This document shows, piece by piece, positions 37,458-47,629 of a stretch of DNA of 64,000 bases. Each line of letters begins with the position of its first letter. Position 1 is the stretch's first letter. The translations under genes were made by a program, and so were the position numbers. This DNA comes from JAHDFB01 sp965658745 (lineage in GTDB: Bacteria; Bacteroidota; Bacteroidia; Chitinophagales; Saprospiraceae). The stretch is taken from contig CBFHTK010000005.1 in the NCBI GenBank assembly GCA_965658745.1, positions 62,001-126,000 of the forward strand. Direction: 5' to 3'. The notes beneath the pieces are model-generated. The model ran no database searches. It was not told where the DNA came from and worked only from the letters and a program-made list of their open reading frames with translations.

Positions 37458-37964
37458 ATGAAGATTTCTAGTATAGTGGCTGTTGCCCAAAATGGCGTCA
37501 TAGGAAAGGATAATGATCTACCTTGGAGATTACCAGATGATTTAAAGTACTTCAAAAAAGTAACTCAGGGACACCATATCATTATGGGTCGCAAAAATTA
37601 TCAATCCATCGGTTTCCCGCTGCCAAAAAGGACCAATATTATCCTGAGCCGAAATCCGTTTTTCATCGTATCAAATTGTTTAGTTGCGCAAACGGTGGAA
37701 GAAGCCTTAAGTATTGCATATGACAATGGAGAAGAAGAAGTTTTCATTATAGGCGGTGCTGCAATTTATGAAGCGACAATGGACATGTGGGATCGACTAT
37801 ACTACACAGAAGTTCAAGCAGAACCTGAAGGAGATGTATTCTTTCCTAAACTAGACTGGGAAAATTGGAGTCTTTCAGAATCTAAGTTTCACGACAAAGA
37901 TGATCGTCATGAATATCCCTTTACGTTTAAGACATTTGATCGAAAATCAGCACAAAAAAAATAG
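37458..37964 (+). CDS. folA: Dihydrofolate reductase
   Basis: 168 aa from the ATG at 37458, which follows the PBP2 stop without a gap. NADPH-dependent reduction of dihydrofolate to tetrahydrofolate in the cytoplasm. Motifs: IVAVAQNGVIGKDNDLPWRLPDDLKYFK (substrate site with the catalytic acid in LPDD), IMGRKNYQSIG (cofactor loop) and VFIIGGAAIYEA. Full length (160-170 aa). Its stop codon is inside the hairpin of a bidirectional terminator. Location after mrdA, where rodA is often found, is a lineage-specific arrangement. Confidence 0.95.
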   Translation: MKISSIVAVAQNGVIGKDNDLPWRLPDDLKYFKKVTQGHHIIMGRKNYQSIGFPLPKRTNIILSRNPFFIVSNCLVAQTVEEALSIAYDNGEEEVFIIGGAAIYEATMDMWDRLYYTEVQAEPEGDVFFPKLDWENWSLSESKFHDKDDRHEYPFTFKTFDRKSAQKK

Positions 37965-37985
37965 CGCTACTTTTTGAGCGCTATT
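37960..37985. terminator. Bidirectional terminator between folA and the carbonic anhydrase gene
   Basis: Perfect 9-bp inverted repeat AATAGCGCT / AGCGCTATT with an 8-nt loop, preceded by a run of eight or nine A and followed by CTTATT. The folA stop codon (TAG, 37962-37964) lies inside the left arm. It serves the two convergent genes. Confidence 0.82.
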
Positions 37986-38021
37986 CTTATTAACCTGTAT
38001 TATGATTTTTGAATGAAATTC

Positions 38022-38651
38022 TTATTCAGCTAATTTGTAGATATCCATTACTTCATCTAATATCTTCTTAAAATCAATTTTAAGATCGATCAGACTTCCC
38101 GAATGAATGTCAAACACCCAACCGTGTACTGAAATTTCACGATCTCGCATAGCTTCCTGATAAACAGCTGTCTTTACAACGTTGATACATTGTTCTTGTA
38201 CATTAAGCTCTACCAATCTCATGTACCGTTTCTCTTCGTCTTGAATAGCGTCCAATTCACTTTGATGAGTACGATACACATCCCTAATATTTGCTAACCA
38301 CGGATTCAATAAACCCAAATCTGCCGGTTGCATAGCAGCTTTCACACCACCGCAGAAATAATGACCACAAACAACAACGTGATTGACCTTTAGGTACTTT
38401 ACAGCATACTCGATAACCGATGCAACATTAAGGTCGGTATTTGGAACCATGTTCGCTATATTTCTATGTACAAACACTTCACCAGGTCCTGCACCCATCA
38501 ATTCTTCAGCAGTTACCCGACTATCGGAACATCCTATGTACAAAACCTCAGGGTTCTGGCCTTTGGACAGATTTACAAAGTAATCTTTGTCAAGATTTAA
38601 GCGTTTGGAAACCCAATCTGAATTGTTCTGGAATATTTGGTCAATCTTCAT
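38022..38651 (-). CDS. can: Beta-class carbonic anhydrase
   Basis: 209 aa from the ATG at 38651. Interconverts CO2 and bicarbonate; cytoplasmic zinc enzyme. Zinc ligands are clear: C41 in CSDSR (with D43-R45 dyad), H97 and C100 in CGHYFCGG. Typical end segments QCINVVKTAVYQEAM and SVHGWVFDIHSGSLIDL are present; length is that of the Can-type clade. No transporter of the SulP/SbtA type is adjacent, so a metabolic bicarbonate supply role is more likely than carbon concentration. Bcp lies 48 bp upstream in the same direction and may be cotranscribed. Confidence 0.95.
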   Translation of the reverse strand: MKIDQIFQNNSDWVSKRLNLDKDYFVNLSKGQNPEVLYIGCSDSRVTAEELMGAGPGEVFVHRNIANMVPNTDLNVASVIEYAVKYLKVNHVVVCGHYFCGGVKAAMQPADLGLLNPWLANIRDVYRTHQSELDAIQDEEKRYMRLVELNVQEQCINVVKTAVYQEAMRDREISVHGWVFDIHSGSLIDLKIDFKKILDEVMDIYKLAE

Positions 38652-38699
38652 ATAGCTTTATTTTAGTTTAGTTTAATTCACGTTAGTTGGGCATTCTGG

Positions 38700-39161
38700 C
38701 TAACTCGCTAAAGCAACCCTGATCTGATCGGTATGGTCTTTCGTCTTCACCTTTTTGATAATCTCAATGATCTTTCCATCCTCTATCACAAAAGTTGTTC
38801 TATGTAAACCATCATATTCTCTACCCATAAATTTTTTTGGTCCCCAAACACCATATGCCTTTATCAACTCTTTTTCTTCATCTGAAATCAGACTAAAAGG
38901 AAACTGATACTTCTCCTTAAACTTCATATGCTTACTTGGTTTATCTGGGCTTACTCCTAGGATTTCGAATCCATCTTTCGTTAAATCTGAATAATTGTCT
39001 CTAAGGTTGCAACCTTGTGTAGTACAACCAGGAGTATCATCTTTTGGGTAAAAATATAAAATTAGTTTCTTTCCAGAATAATCACTCAATTTCACCTGAG
39101 ATTCATCTTCAATAATTCCTGTAAAATCAGGAGCATTATCTCCTACTTTTAGATGTGTCAT
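38700..39161 (-). CDS. bcp: Thioredoxin-dependent thiol peroxidase (Bcp/PrxQ)
   Basis: 153 aa from the ATG at 39161. Peroxiredoxin that reduces hydroperoxides using thioredoxin. Peroxidatic C46 is in YPKDDTPGCTTQ and the resolving C51 lies five residues further (CTTQGC), the alpha-helical-resolving arrangement of Bcp. The C-terminal DHTDQIRVALAS and the RTTFVIEDGKI strand complete the family pattern. Cytoplasmic. It sits between the M23 peptidase and carbonic anhydrase genes, all leftward. Confidence 0.95.
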   Translation of the reverse strand: MTHLKVGDNAPDFTGIIEDESQVKLSDYSGKKLILYFYPKDDTPGCTTQGCNLRDNYSDLTKDGFEILGVSPDKPSKHMKFKEKYQFPFSLISDEEKELIKAYGVWGPKKFMGREYDGLHRTTFVIEDGKIIEIIKKVKTKDHTDQIRVALAS

Positions 39162-39266
39162 ATATCTTATATGTATTTGAAAATTAATTACTTAGTGAAA
39201 ACATACTACATTTCATATGGTTTAGTAATCCGCAAAATTCCTCCAACAACTAATGTAATTCTAATT

Positions 39267-40967
39267 TCAATACAAGACGTCCTTCGTCCAAATTGTCTCG
39301 TTGTTCCGATCATCATATACCTTAACGCTTATTTTATGCTTACCTGGTTTCCACCTTTCGTCTACTGTATGTTTAATTCGTTTTGTTTTAAGATCGTATT
39401 CAAAGAGTATCCAATCACCGTCCAAGTAGGCTTCATATCGTAGATTTTTAGCATACCCTCTGACCTCCATATTATCATCAATTTTTAGAATAATCGAACT
39501 CCCCTTCTTTAGCTCATACGGAGCAGAAACCACGCTAATGGTCGGCGGAACAGTATCTAACATAACGACATAAGAGCCAAAATCTCTGACCTTTGTTCCA
39601 ATCATATCATTTACTAAAGTTCCACCAAAAGAAGTATATTCATTCTTGTCGCATGCAGCTACGATAGCTTTATTGAGTAGAGTGCTATCAGAAATCTCAT
39701 GCTGAATATATAGGTCAAAATAGCCAAACGTTGCTTGATTCGGATCGCCAATATGAAAAACAGGACTCGCGTAATTGTACTCTTTTTCGTCAGATCGCTC
39801 CACGCTCAAATAAGTATTCTCATAAAAGCACGACTCACTAAATCTAATTTTCACATCGCCTCTACTAATTATATGCGGTTCTCCAAAAGGTAAAAAATAG
39901 TTGTAATTAATCCCTGGATATCCAAGCATAGATGTGTCACGTAAAACCGAAAAGACAATTTCCGACGTATTACCTTCATAATCACGAAGGGATACTTTTA
40001 CATCTCTAGGTTTTGATGCATATAGAGGTATGACACCGGATTGAGATTGCTTGTAGATGCCCATATTCATCCCTGGCTTCTTGTATAGCTGATGTGCACG
40101 TACGTTCTTCTTTTGATAATAATCATAATCAATATGGCCATTTAGCTTTCTAAAATCATCAAAGGAGATCGTATCCATTCTGAACATAAACTCAACTTTT
40201 CCATCTACCTCCAACTCTCCTTCATAGATTCCATTTCTATTACTGACTCCAGTCATAAGGTCACGAACAAAGGCTACCACACCAATTCTCCAAGCAGGAA
40301 TTGACAACATCTTTTCCTTTGGCTTATATATATTCGAGTCCTTCGTCAATGCGATTTTTTTGGAGCTTTGTAGTTTTAGTTCATCATTGAGATACTGTAA
40401 AATCATATAATTGACTCGCGGAGCAATATCATCTCTGACTTCGATGCCATGTTCAAGAGGGTTTAAAGCTTCTTCAGACTTAGTATTTCTTACTTCGAAA
40501 TGTAGATGAGGTCCATACGAACGTCCAGATGTACCCATAACCCCTATTTGCTCTCCTTGTGTGACAAGAAACTCTGAAGATGCTAACAGCGTATCAATTT
40601 CAAAAACTTGCTTTGCATACTGCAGAGAGTCAATAAAATCTTCAAGGTCTGGTCGAAATTTCTGAAGGTGTGCATAAACCGTTGTATGTCCATTGGGATG
40701 ATCAATGTAAAGCGTATTTCCATAGCCAGCAAAAGATACCTTAATCCTACTCACTACTCCATCTGCTACTGCAAGTATTGGATCGCCAGTCCTTCCATTA
40801 GAAGATTTGATGTCCACTCCAGTATGAAAATGATTCTTCCTCAATTCACCAAAAGTTCCAGCTAAACCCACACCATGTTTTATAGGTGGGACCATCCAAT
40901 TTTCGTCTTGAGCAGAAACTCCAAAAAATGAGCTAAGCAGGATACATATTACTAAAATATACTTCAT
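39267..40967 (-). CDS. M23 family peptidase (LytM-like peptidoglycan endopeptidase)
   Basis: 566 aa from the ATG at 40967. Signal peptide 1-19 (GVSA/Q). The LytM domain is at about 45-165: H48-T-G-V-D52, YAHLQKF and GPH154LH156FEV give the zinc ligands and catalytic His, so the domain is predicted active. The C-terminal 400 residues are beta-sandwich-like and family-specific (EGNTSEIVFSVLRD; VPPTISVVSAPYELKKGSSIILKIDDNMEVRGY). It should cleave peptidoglycan crosslinks in the periplasm. It is the first gene of a leftward run with bcp and can, although the gaps are 105 and 48 bp. Confidence 0.92.
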   Translation of the reverse strand: MKYILVICILLSSFFGVSAQDENWMVPPIKHGVGLAGTFGELRKNHFHTGVDIKSSNGRTGDPILAVADGVVSRIKVSFAGYGNTLYIDHPNGHTTVYAHLQKFRPDLEDFIDSLQYAKQVFEIDTLLASSEFLVTQGEQIGVMGTSGRSYGPHLHFEVRNTKSEEALNPLEHGIEVRDDIAPRVNYMILQYLNDELKLQSSKKIALTKDSNIYKPKEKMLSIPAWRIGVVAFVRDLMTGVSNRNGIYEGELEVDGKVEFMFRMDTISFDDFRKLNGHIDYDYYQKKNVRAHQLYKKPGMNMGIYKQSQSGVIPLYASKPRDVKVSLRDYEGNTSEIVFSVLRDTSMLGYPGINYNYFLPFGEPHIISRGDVKIRFSESCFYENTYLSVERSDEKEYNYASPVFHIGDPNQATFGYFDLYIQHEISDSTLLNKAIVAACDKNEYTSFGGTLVNDMIGTKVRDFGSYVVMLDTVPPTISVVSAPYELKKGSSIILKIDDNMEVRGYAKNLRYEAYLDGDWILFEYDLKTKRIKHTVDERWKPGKHKISVKVYDDRNNETIWTKDVLY

Positions 40968-40998
40968 AAAAGGACTTTATAATGTGGAATTTAGCTCG

Positions 40999-41006
40999 CA
41001 AAAATA
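40999..41006 (-). promoter_or_regulatory. -7 box (TATTTTTG) for the M23 peptidase gene
   Basis: Exact TAnnTTTG match on the minus strand, about 32 bp before the ATG at 40967. Confidence 0.5.
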
Positions 41007-41179
41007 CAAGTATTGATACGAGAACATCATACTGAGTCAAAAAATAACAATATTTTACCTTTTCTGACAGATTCTAATCTCTACTGTGTCAAGAATTTCG
41101 TTTCTTTTCATCAACATATAATCTTAAATCTTGAAAAAATCCTAGCTGAATTGAATACTTTAGTCCTGCAATTACAAAA

Positions 41180-42064
41180 ATGAACAAAGAACGGCTTCTA
41201 ATTATTTCTGCTTTCTTAGCAATCTATTTAATATGGGGTTCCACATACTTGTTCAATAAAATACTAGTCACTGAGATTCCTCCCTTTCAATTATCAGGTG
41301 TTCGTTTCTTAACAGCAGGTCTAGTCATACTATTCATTGCAATACTTCGTCACGAAAATTTAAAAATATCGTTAAAACAGTTAAAAAATGCGACACTTGC
41401 AGGCTTCTTATTCTTGACAGCGGGAAACGGATGTGTAGTATTTGCATTAAAGTATATCGATAGTGGATTTGCCGCGTTGCTGATATCGTCTCAGCCACTG
41501 ATTCTACTCATCATGCTAAGAATACTTCAGAAAAAACACATAAAGCTACGATCCTTAATAGGAGCATTTCTTGGGATACTTGGCATTGTGTTTTTGACTT
41601 ATTCTCAAGGTGTTGCAGGAGAAATCTCGTGGATAGGAATCGGATTAGTTATGATAAGCCTTATCTCTTGGGGTTATGGAAGTATTTTTGTGGGTACCGC
41701 TGTGCTACCCAAAAATCAATTTGTTAACTCAGCATATCAGATGACAACAGGCGGTCTAATGTTGTTGGTTCTATCTAGAACCACTGGCGAAAACTCAACT
41801 AATCTGATAGAACTTAACATCAAAGCAATAGGATCGATGACCTTTCTGATTGTTTTTGGCAGTATAATTGCCTTCACGTCGTTCAATTACCTTCTGCAGA
41901 AGGTTTCTCCAGAAAAGGTTGCGACTGGAACTTACGTCAACCCGGTTGTAGCTTTGATTCTAGGATACTTGGTACTAAATGAAATTCTTGCTCCTATCGG
42001 AATATTAGCAAGTGCGATTCTACTGACTGGCGTATATTTTATCAATAGTGCTAAGTCAAAATAG
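41180..42064 (+). CDS. EamA/DMT family permease
   Basis: 294 aa from the ATG at 41180. Ten transmembrane segments in two repeats of five (5+5 EamA repeats); the first repeat starts FLAIYLIWGSTYLFNKILVTEIPPFQLSGVRF, a hallmark of the drug/metabolite transporter superfamily, the second begins near WIGIGLVMISLISWGYGSIFVG and ends NPVVALILGYLVLNEILAPIGILASAILLTGVYF. Members export amino acids, metabolites or drugs, and the substrate cannot be predicted. Convergent with the small gene at 42111. Confidence 0.92.
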   Translation: MNKERLLIISAFLAIYLIWGSTYLFNKILVTEIPPFQLSGVRFLTAGLVILFIAILRHENLKISLKQLKNATLAGFLFLTAGNGCVVFALKYIDSGFAALLISSQPLILLIMLRILQKKHIKLRSLIGAFLGILGIVFLTYSQGVAGEISWIGIGLVMISLISWGYGSIFVGTAVLPKNQFVNSAYQMTTGGLMLLVLSRTTGENSTNLIELNIKAIGSMTFLIVFGSIIAFTSFNYLLQKVSPEKVATGTYVNPVVALILGYLVLNEILAPIGILASAILLTGVYFINSAKSK

Positions 42065-42110
42065 CTATTCAACAAGAATAATGTATGGAACCCAATTGAT
42101 ATTCGGAACC

Positions 42111-42332
42111 TTACTCTAGATCAATAACACCAAGTGCTGAATTGTTGAAACCTTGCTTGATGACCTTCATTTCCTCCATGCTGAAAGAATTGTCACCATT
42201 TAATTTCTCAACAACCTCCTGTCTACTTACTTGTAAAAGAACCATCAATCTATCAGCTAAATTAACGTGGGGTCCTGCAAGCGAGTACAATTTAGTAACG
42301 AAAACATCCTGCTTAAAAGATAAAGTATTCAT
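42111..42332 (-). CDS. Small HTH-like hypothetical protein
   Basis: 73 aa from the ATG at 42332; ATG at 42338 and a GTG at 42377 are in frame. Residues about 24-60 read LADRLMVLLQVSRQEVVEKLNGDNSFSMEEMKVIKQGFN, which resembles the short HTH found in many Bacteroidota regulators (a 'gene-size-of-an-HTH' pattern ending S-x-x-E-x-x-x-I-x-x-x-F-N). No second domain is present. It has its own promoter box at 42411-42418. A stand-alone DNA-binding regulator is inferred; family not recognised. Confidence 0.5.
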   Translation of the reverse strand: MNTLSFKQDVFVTKLYSLAGPHVNLADRLMVLLQVSRQEVVEKLNGDNSFSMEEMKVIKQGFNNSALGVIDLE

Positions 42333-42410
42333 ATGCATAATATCGGTTTTAGCTCTGGCAAAACATATTGAAGACACCTTGGGACGGCTTCTTCAAAAAT
42401 AAGTAGCAGA

Positions 42411-42418
42411 CAAAACTA
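42411..42418 (-). promoter_or_regulatory. -7 box (TAGTTTTG) of the small HTH-like gene
   Basis: Exact TAnnTTTG match on the minus strand; predicted start near 42405, leaving about 70 nt of leader before the ATG at 42332. Confidence 0.5.
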
Positions 42419-42486
42419 ATGAATTAATAGCATATTAAAAAATATTATAATATGTTTAACTTGAATTCTTATGCATACGAGACTCC

Positions 42487-45400
42487 TCAAGAAATGATTT
42501 CGCTGTTTTCTACCTCTTCACAGTCTATTTCGTAAAGCCATCTTACTAATACAATCGTACCAAACTTCGTAAATGTCTCACTCTTTCCGGAACAAACCTC
42601 TATTTGATATTCTAGCTTATAACTGAAAGCACTTGATTTGGCTGATTGACTTTGTATGCGACCTGACCAAGTGTCCTCAATTGACTGACTTTGAAAGATT
42701 TCATTTCCCCATCTGTCATAGATCTGAATTTCAAAGAATTCCAACTCATATGGAGAACTACAATAAAACACATCGTTCACTCCATCTTCATTTGGGGAAA
42801 AAGTATTTGGTACGTAAACAATCGATTCATCATCGATCTGGCTATCGGCAATTCTGAATTCATAGAATTTTGATTCACATTCAGTATCTATAGATAAAGT
42901 ATAAGATCCTTCATCATCCAATCTTCTTTCAATATCAGCAAATCCATCCGACCAGGCGAATTGCCAATCGTCCATTTGATTTACAGCTTGATCAAACTCC
43001 ACTCTTAATGGACCATTCAAACACAAATCCACTTCTAATGACATGCTCTCGTTCCATAGCGGTTTAATAAACTCTACTGAACCAACTCTGATCACTTGCT
43101 GTTCTACACATCCATCGGATTGTCGAATTTCTAATAGATAGTCATCAGCCATCAAGTTTTCAAAGACTGGCGTTAACACCCAATTCTCGTTATTCAATCT
43201 ATACTCTAGGCTATTAGTACCTCCTGAAAAATGTTCAGTTCTATGAGCCCCGAATCATCATAGCCACAGCTTGGCTTAGTATAAACCTGATAGTCTATTG
43301 CCATAATTTCTTCAACGTAAATCTCGACTGAATTAGAACAACCATTTAAGTCAACAACCTCAAGAATATATAGTCCAGCTTCAGAAACTACCGGCTGTTC
43401 AACTTGTTGATTGTTATCATCTATGCCAGGTCCTGACCAATAATAGTCAACTTCAAAATTTGAATCAACCAGTACCTCGAGCTGTACTGTGCTATTGCAA
43501 TTAAGAGTGTAGGGGCCACCAGCCTCAATCTGAGGTGGAATAGTAAGGTCATCTATCTCAAAAGATAACTCAGCTAAACAACTACCATTTGAAGCACTAT
43601 TTTGACATTGATATATACCCGGTTCTTCGATTTCAATCGATGCACCTGTGCCTATAAGTTGGCCAGAAGCAGTATACAACGTAAACTGTGAAATCTCATT
43701 GGAGCTAGTAGCCTGAATCGTTGTTTTTAAATCATTACACGAGATAAAGAAGTCTCCAGCAAGATTAATGTCATAATCAAACACGTCAACAGTTAGGTCT
43801 ATAAGAATCTCACAATCATCTTCCTCAATAGAGTACTGGGTTTGCGTAGCTGAATTATATTCAACTCCGTGAATGACTATAACCTCACCTGCGCAGATTT
43901 GCTCAAAAATGCTGATTTCGTCTTGTGGCAATATCTCTAGGTTCAACATAAATATAGAATCACAACTACCTTCTATTTCGTAAACCCCAGCAGCACAATA
44001 TTCAATTCCCATGAACTCAAAACAACTTCCATAACACGTACTAGCGTCAAGATCAATTGTAACTGGAACAAAAGACTCAAAAACTTCGACTGTGCTCATT
44101 ACTTCTCAGCCATTTAGCAAAACTACAAGTTCATACAGTCCTGGCTCACATACTTCAATTATTGGACTATTTTCAAAAAATCCATTTGGCCCACTCCACA
44201 AAAACTCCATTTCATCATCAAACGCAAATACATCTTCTCCAATACCAATTATTGAACCGTTTAAAGACCAAGTTGGGTCAGACCAATTACCTGCAGTGAT
44301 CTCTGCAGAAAGTGTCGTACAAGGCTCATTACAGTCTAGCAATGAATTTCCAGTTATGATAGCATCAAAATTTCCACATGCACATGGATCACCAAAACTC
44401 AATGATATTGGTGAGCATGGCTGATCAGGGGGACCAGGTATACTTCCATAATCAGAAAAAAATGAAGTACCTCCGCAAGATTGGCAATGTGGATCTTCGG
44501 AGTAATGTACCTGAGAATCGATTATTTCCAACGTATCATAAATGAAATTCTCTTTCCACCATGCTGTAAGTGATAATTCTTGAGTAACGGGGACTGTATC
44601 TTGACCAACAATCTGTAGAAGAGAAAAAGTTATCTGATCTGGGCCAAAATATTCTGCACCTGGCTTTATAAGCAATAATAAATCAATTCCATTTTTGGTA
44701 AAAGCAGTTGTATCAGCGCATATAATCGTGTCTCCATTTTCAATAATTGTCCATTGCCCACCGACATGAATTGGAAACGGAACCAAAAATGTGTCAATAG
44801 TAATGCTATCTACACAAGTACTATCTGCAAAACTGCAACTTGATGCAGTAGGACATGCTCCCAAATCAAATAGGATATTTCCAAGTGAATCCACAAAATT
44901 GAAAAAATCATTTGAGATAATTTCTCCAGAAACTGAATCAACCGTGACAAATTCATCTTGATTCAAGGTCCAACATGAGTCACTCTGACTAAAGCCACTG
45001 ATATTCTCATATAGAATCGAATCAAGAATACAATCTAAATTATTCTCGGGAAACTCAGTAGCTATAATGTGAGAAAATGAACATGAGAAAGTCTTGCAGA
45101 TATCCCAAAGTGGATCTTCCAAGGAAGAACCTCCTGCTATAGATATCACATGATCACATGAACTTCCACCACTTGGACAGCCTACATTTCCGTAGGCAAA
45201 TTCGTTGTTCCCTTCCAACTGATAAGATGTCATACTCGAATCATCAATAAGAAAAATCACAGAATCCAAATCACAATTTGAGTATTCGTAAGTCGCGAGA
45301 TATGTCCCACAACTGGAAAACTGCAACTCGTAGCTGTTTGGAAATTCAGAAATCACAATGCCTCCTTCGTTAGCGTCGCATAAAAAAATTCCAATCTCCT

Positions 45401-45537
45401 CCTATTGAATCAAGGAAAACCTCTGTTTCAAAGCCACAATGATAAATTGTATCTGGCAGTAGGTTACAGTCTTGACCGACTAATGAAGTTAAAGTAGTAG
45501 TTAAAGCTAGAATTAGTATGTTAATTCTCTTTTTCAT
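42487..45537 (-). pseudogene. Disrupted T9SS type B cargo protein (gliding motility-associated C-terminal domain)
   Basis: One gene of about 1,015 codons broken in three places. It starts at the ATG at 45537 with a signal peptide (MKKRINILILALTTTLTSLVGQ). The frame is lost in a T7 run (45382-45388); removing one T restores the reading WNFLCDANEGGIVISEF. An in-frame TGA at 44106-44108 interrupts YELVVLLNG*EVMSTVEVFES, where a Cys codon would be expected by comparison with such repeats. The frame is lost again in a T5 run (43227-43231); shifting restores LNI..SGGTNSLEYRLNNENW. The last part carries the type B sorting domain (VPNTFSPNEDGVND, IYDRWGNEIFQS, ending GTIVLVR) plus 17 extra residues. 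Repeated Ig-like and SprB-like segments fill the middle. Either a decayed gene or, for the two homopolymers, sequencing error. Confidence 0.8.
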
Positions 45538-45703
45538 ATAAGATGCCTTTCGCAATTGACTAAAAAAAAATGTCGAAGTGATGCAGAAGTTTCAAAAAAG
45601 AATCCTTCACGAACTGCATTGAAAGCTTTGCTCCGTATATTTACTTTCGATTCCTCAGAGCCTAAGCACTTTCAATCAACTACTAAAAATAAATGCTACC
45701 AAT

Positions 45704-47323
45704 ATGCGCTATTTGAATTTCCTATTCCTTTTTATCTTTTTATTAGCTACAGCATGCAAGACTGACTCCAATAAAACAAAAAAACTAGGAAGAGTAGACC
45801 TAGAAGTCACAGGAAACAAACAAGCTCAGGAGTTTTTCGATCAAGGATTAGCATATCTTCATAGTTTCGAATATCTCGATGCTCGAAACCAATTTGTCAA
45901 AGCACAACAAGCAGACCCACAATGTGGAATGGCATACTGGGGAGAACTTATGGCATATAATCATCCTCTATTCAATCGAGAATTAGGACGGCTAGCAAAA
46001 CTCACATTTTCTAATATGGGGACCAGCCCTCAAGAAAGATCATTGCTCTTTAAAACTGAGATGGAAAAAGATCTGTTAACAAGCGTTGAGATATTATATG
46101 GCAATGGGACAAAGCAAGAAAGAAACCAAGCTTACCGAGAGCATTATAAAATTTTAGCTAAGAAATATCCCAATAACCACGAAATACAAGCATTTTATGC
46201 GCTCTCGCTTCTGGGAGCTCCGATTGATTCAAATACAGGATCTGGAACAGAAACGGCGGCTAGTCTGATGAAGGACTTACTTGAGCAGAATCCTGACCAC
46301 CCAGGTGCATTACACTATTATATCCATGCTTATGACGACCCGATAAACGCCTACAAAGCGATAGAAGCTGCAGATAGATATGCTAAAGTTGCACCTGATG
46401 CAACACATGCTCTACATATGCCTTCTCATATTTATTTGTCACTGGGACAGTGGAATGATGTAATTAATTCAAACATCGAATCCTGGAATGCCAATGTCAA
46501 TGCTAGAAAAATTAACCCGAGCAAAGAAGCGGGTTATCATTCTCTGAATTGGTTACAATACGGTCTCTTGCAAAGAAATGAAGTACAATTGGCAACTCGC
46601 CTGATGCAAGATATGATTGAATATGTCAAAACTGATCAATCAATTCTTGCGAGAACATATCTTATTTGGATGAAAGGAATCCATATGGCCGAGACCAACA
46701 CCTGGTCTGGAGATATAGCAGACATTTCTGTGAAAATTGATGATCTTCATTTAACAAAACAGGCAGGTTTCCTCTATCTAGAAGGTATGAAAGCTAGCTT
46801 TCAAAGTGATAGTAAAAAACTACAAACCATCATCGAGGTGATAGCTAGAAAGAAGTACATAGCTTCTTTAAATCTTGGAGATAATGTTGCAGTGATGTGC
46901 AATACCGCAGGAAATCCAAGTATCCCTCCTAATCAAATCGACGTAGATTTAGTTACTGTTATGGAAGCCGAGCTGGAGGCGAAACTAGCTTTGCTGTCAG
47001 ATCGAACTCAAGAAGCTCTCAAAATACTTGAGGAAGGAACGAAAACTTATGAAAATCTAAGTATTAGTTTTGGGCCTCCTGTTGTTTTTAAGCCAATTCA
47101 TGCGATGTACGCGGAGTTATTGATTTCTGAAAATCAACACAAGAAAGCTCTTAAAGTTATAAAAAAAGGTCTTCGATTTGCGCCAAGAAAACTCGACCTA
47201 CTTAAATTAAAGGAAATCGCGTCTAGCCACCTAAATGACAGTAGATCTTTAAATGAAGCTCGAGAAGAATTAAAAACTAGCCTTTCAAAACACTCACGAG
47301 AGGAAGTTCTCAAAGCAATCTGA
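45704..47323 (+). CDS. TPR-repeat lipoprotein
   Basis: 539 aa from the ATG at 45704. Lipoprotein signal with Cys18 (FLLATAC). Tetratricopeptide repeats appear from about residue 35 (AQEFFDQGLAYLHSFEYLDARNQFVKAQQADPQCGMAYWG), around 185-245 (ASLMKDLLEQNPDHPGALHYYIHAYDDPINAYKAIEAADRYAKVAPDATHALHMPSHIYLSLGQWND) and again near 455-500 (LLISENQHKKALKVIKKGLRFAPRKLDLL). The HYYIHAYDDP and HALHMPSHI motifs belong to a family of large TPR proteins in Bacteroidota and Planctomycetota whose function is unknown. Envelope location is inferred from the lipobox. Confidence 0.8.
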   Translation: MRYLNFLFLFIFLLATACKTDSNKTKKLGRVDLEVTGNKQAQEFFDQGLAYLHSFEYLDARNQFVKAQQADPQCGMAYWGELMAYNHPLFNRELGRLAKLTFSNMGTSPQERSLLFKTEMEKDLLTSVEILYGNGTKQERNQAYREHYKILAKKYPNNHEIQAFYALSLLGAPIDSNTGSGTETAASLMKDLLEQNPDHPGALHYYIHAYDDPINAYKAIEAADRYAKVAPDATHALHMPSHIYLSLGQWNDVINSNIESWNANVNARKINPSKEAGYHSLNWLQYGLLQRNEVQLATRLMQDMIEYVKTDQSILARTYLIWMKGIHMAETNTWSGDIADISVKIDDLHLTKQAGFLYLEGMKASFQSDSKKLQTIIEVIARKKYIASLNLGDNVAVMCNTAGNPSIPPNQIDVDLVTVMEAELEAKLALLSDRTQEALKILEEGTKTYENLSISFGPPVVFKPIHAMYAELLISENQHKKALKVIKKGLRFAPRKLDLLKLKEIASSHLNDSRSLNEAREELKTSLSKHSREEVLKAI

Positions 47324-47629
47324 ATTGACGGAAGGTTTTAGATTGATTCATCTTGATTTGATTTATCTTCTATATCAATATTATTTCTCCGCATCGTATA
47401 ATCAGAAATGTAGTAGAAAAAGACTGTAGTCTGAGATTAAAAGTTATTCAAAATTAGTCAGTGGTAGCATTACTTGTGAGAATATCTGTAAAGAAAGAAC
47501 GAAAAGGTTTGATTTCTCGTTTAGATAGAAGTGTCTTCCAGCAAAACACTATATGAAAGTAGAAAAGATAATGCTCTTTGCATATAGAATTTTGAGAAGC
47601 ATTTTAATTTTACCGCAAAATTAATATCA
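47324..47629. other. Intergenic region without recognised features
   Basis: About 300 bp, AT-rich, between the TPR gene and the S41 peptidase gene. No terminator, exact -7 box or ORF above noise is seen (TAATTTTA near 47605 has one mismatch). Confidence 0.5.
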
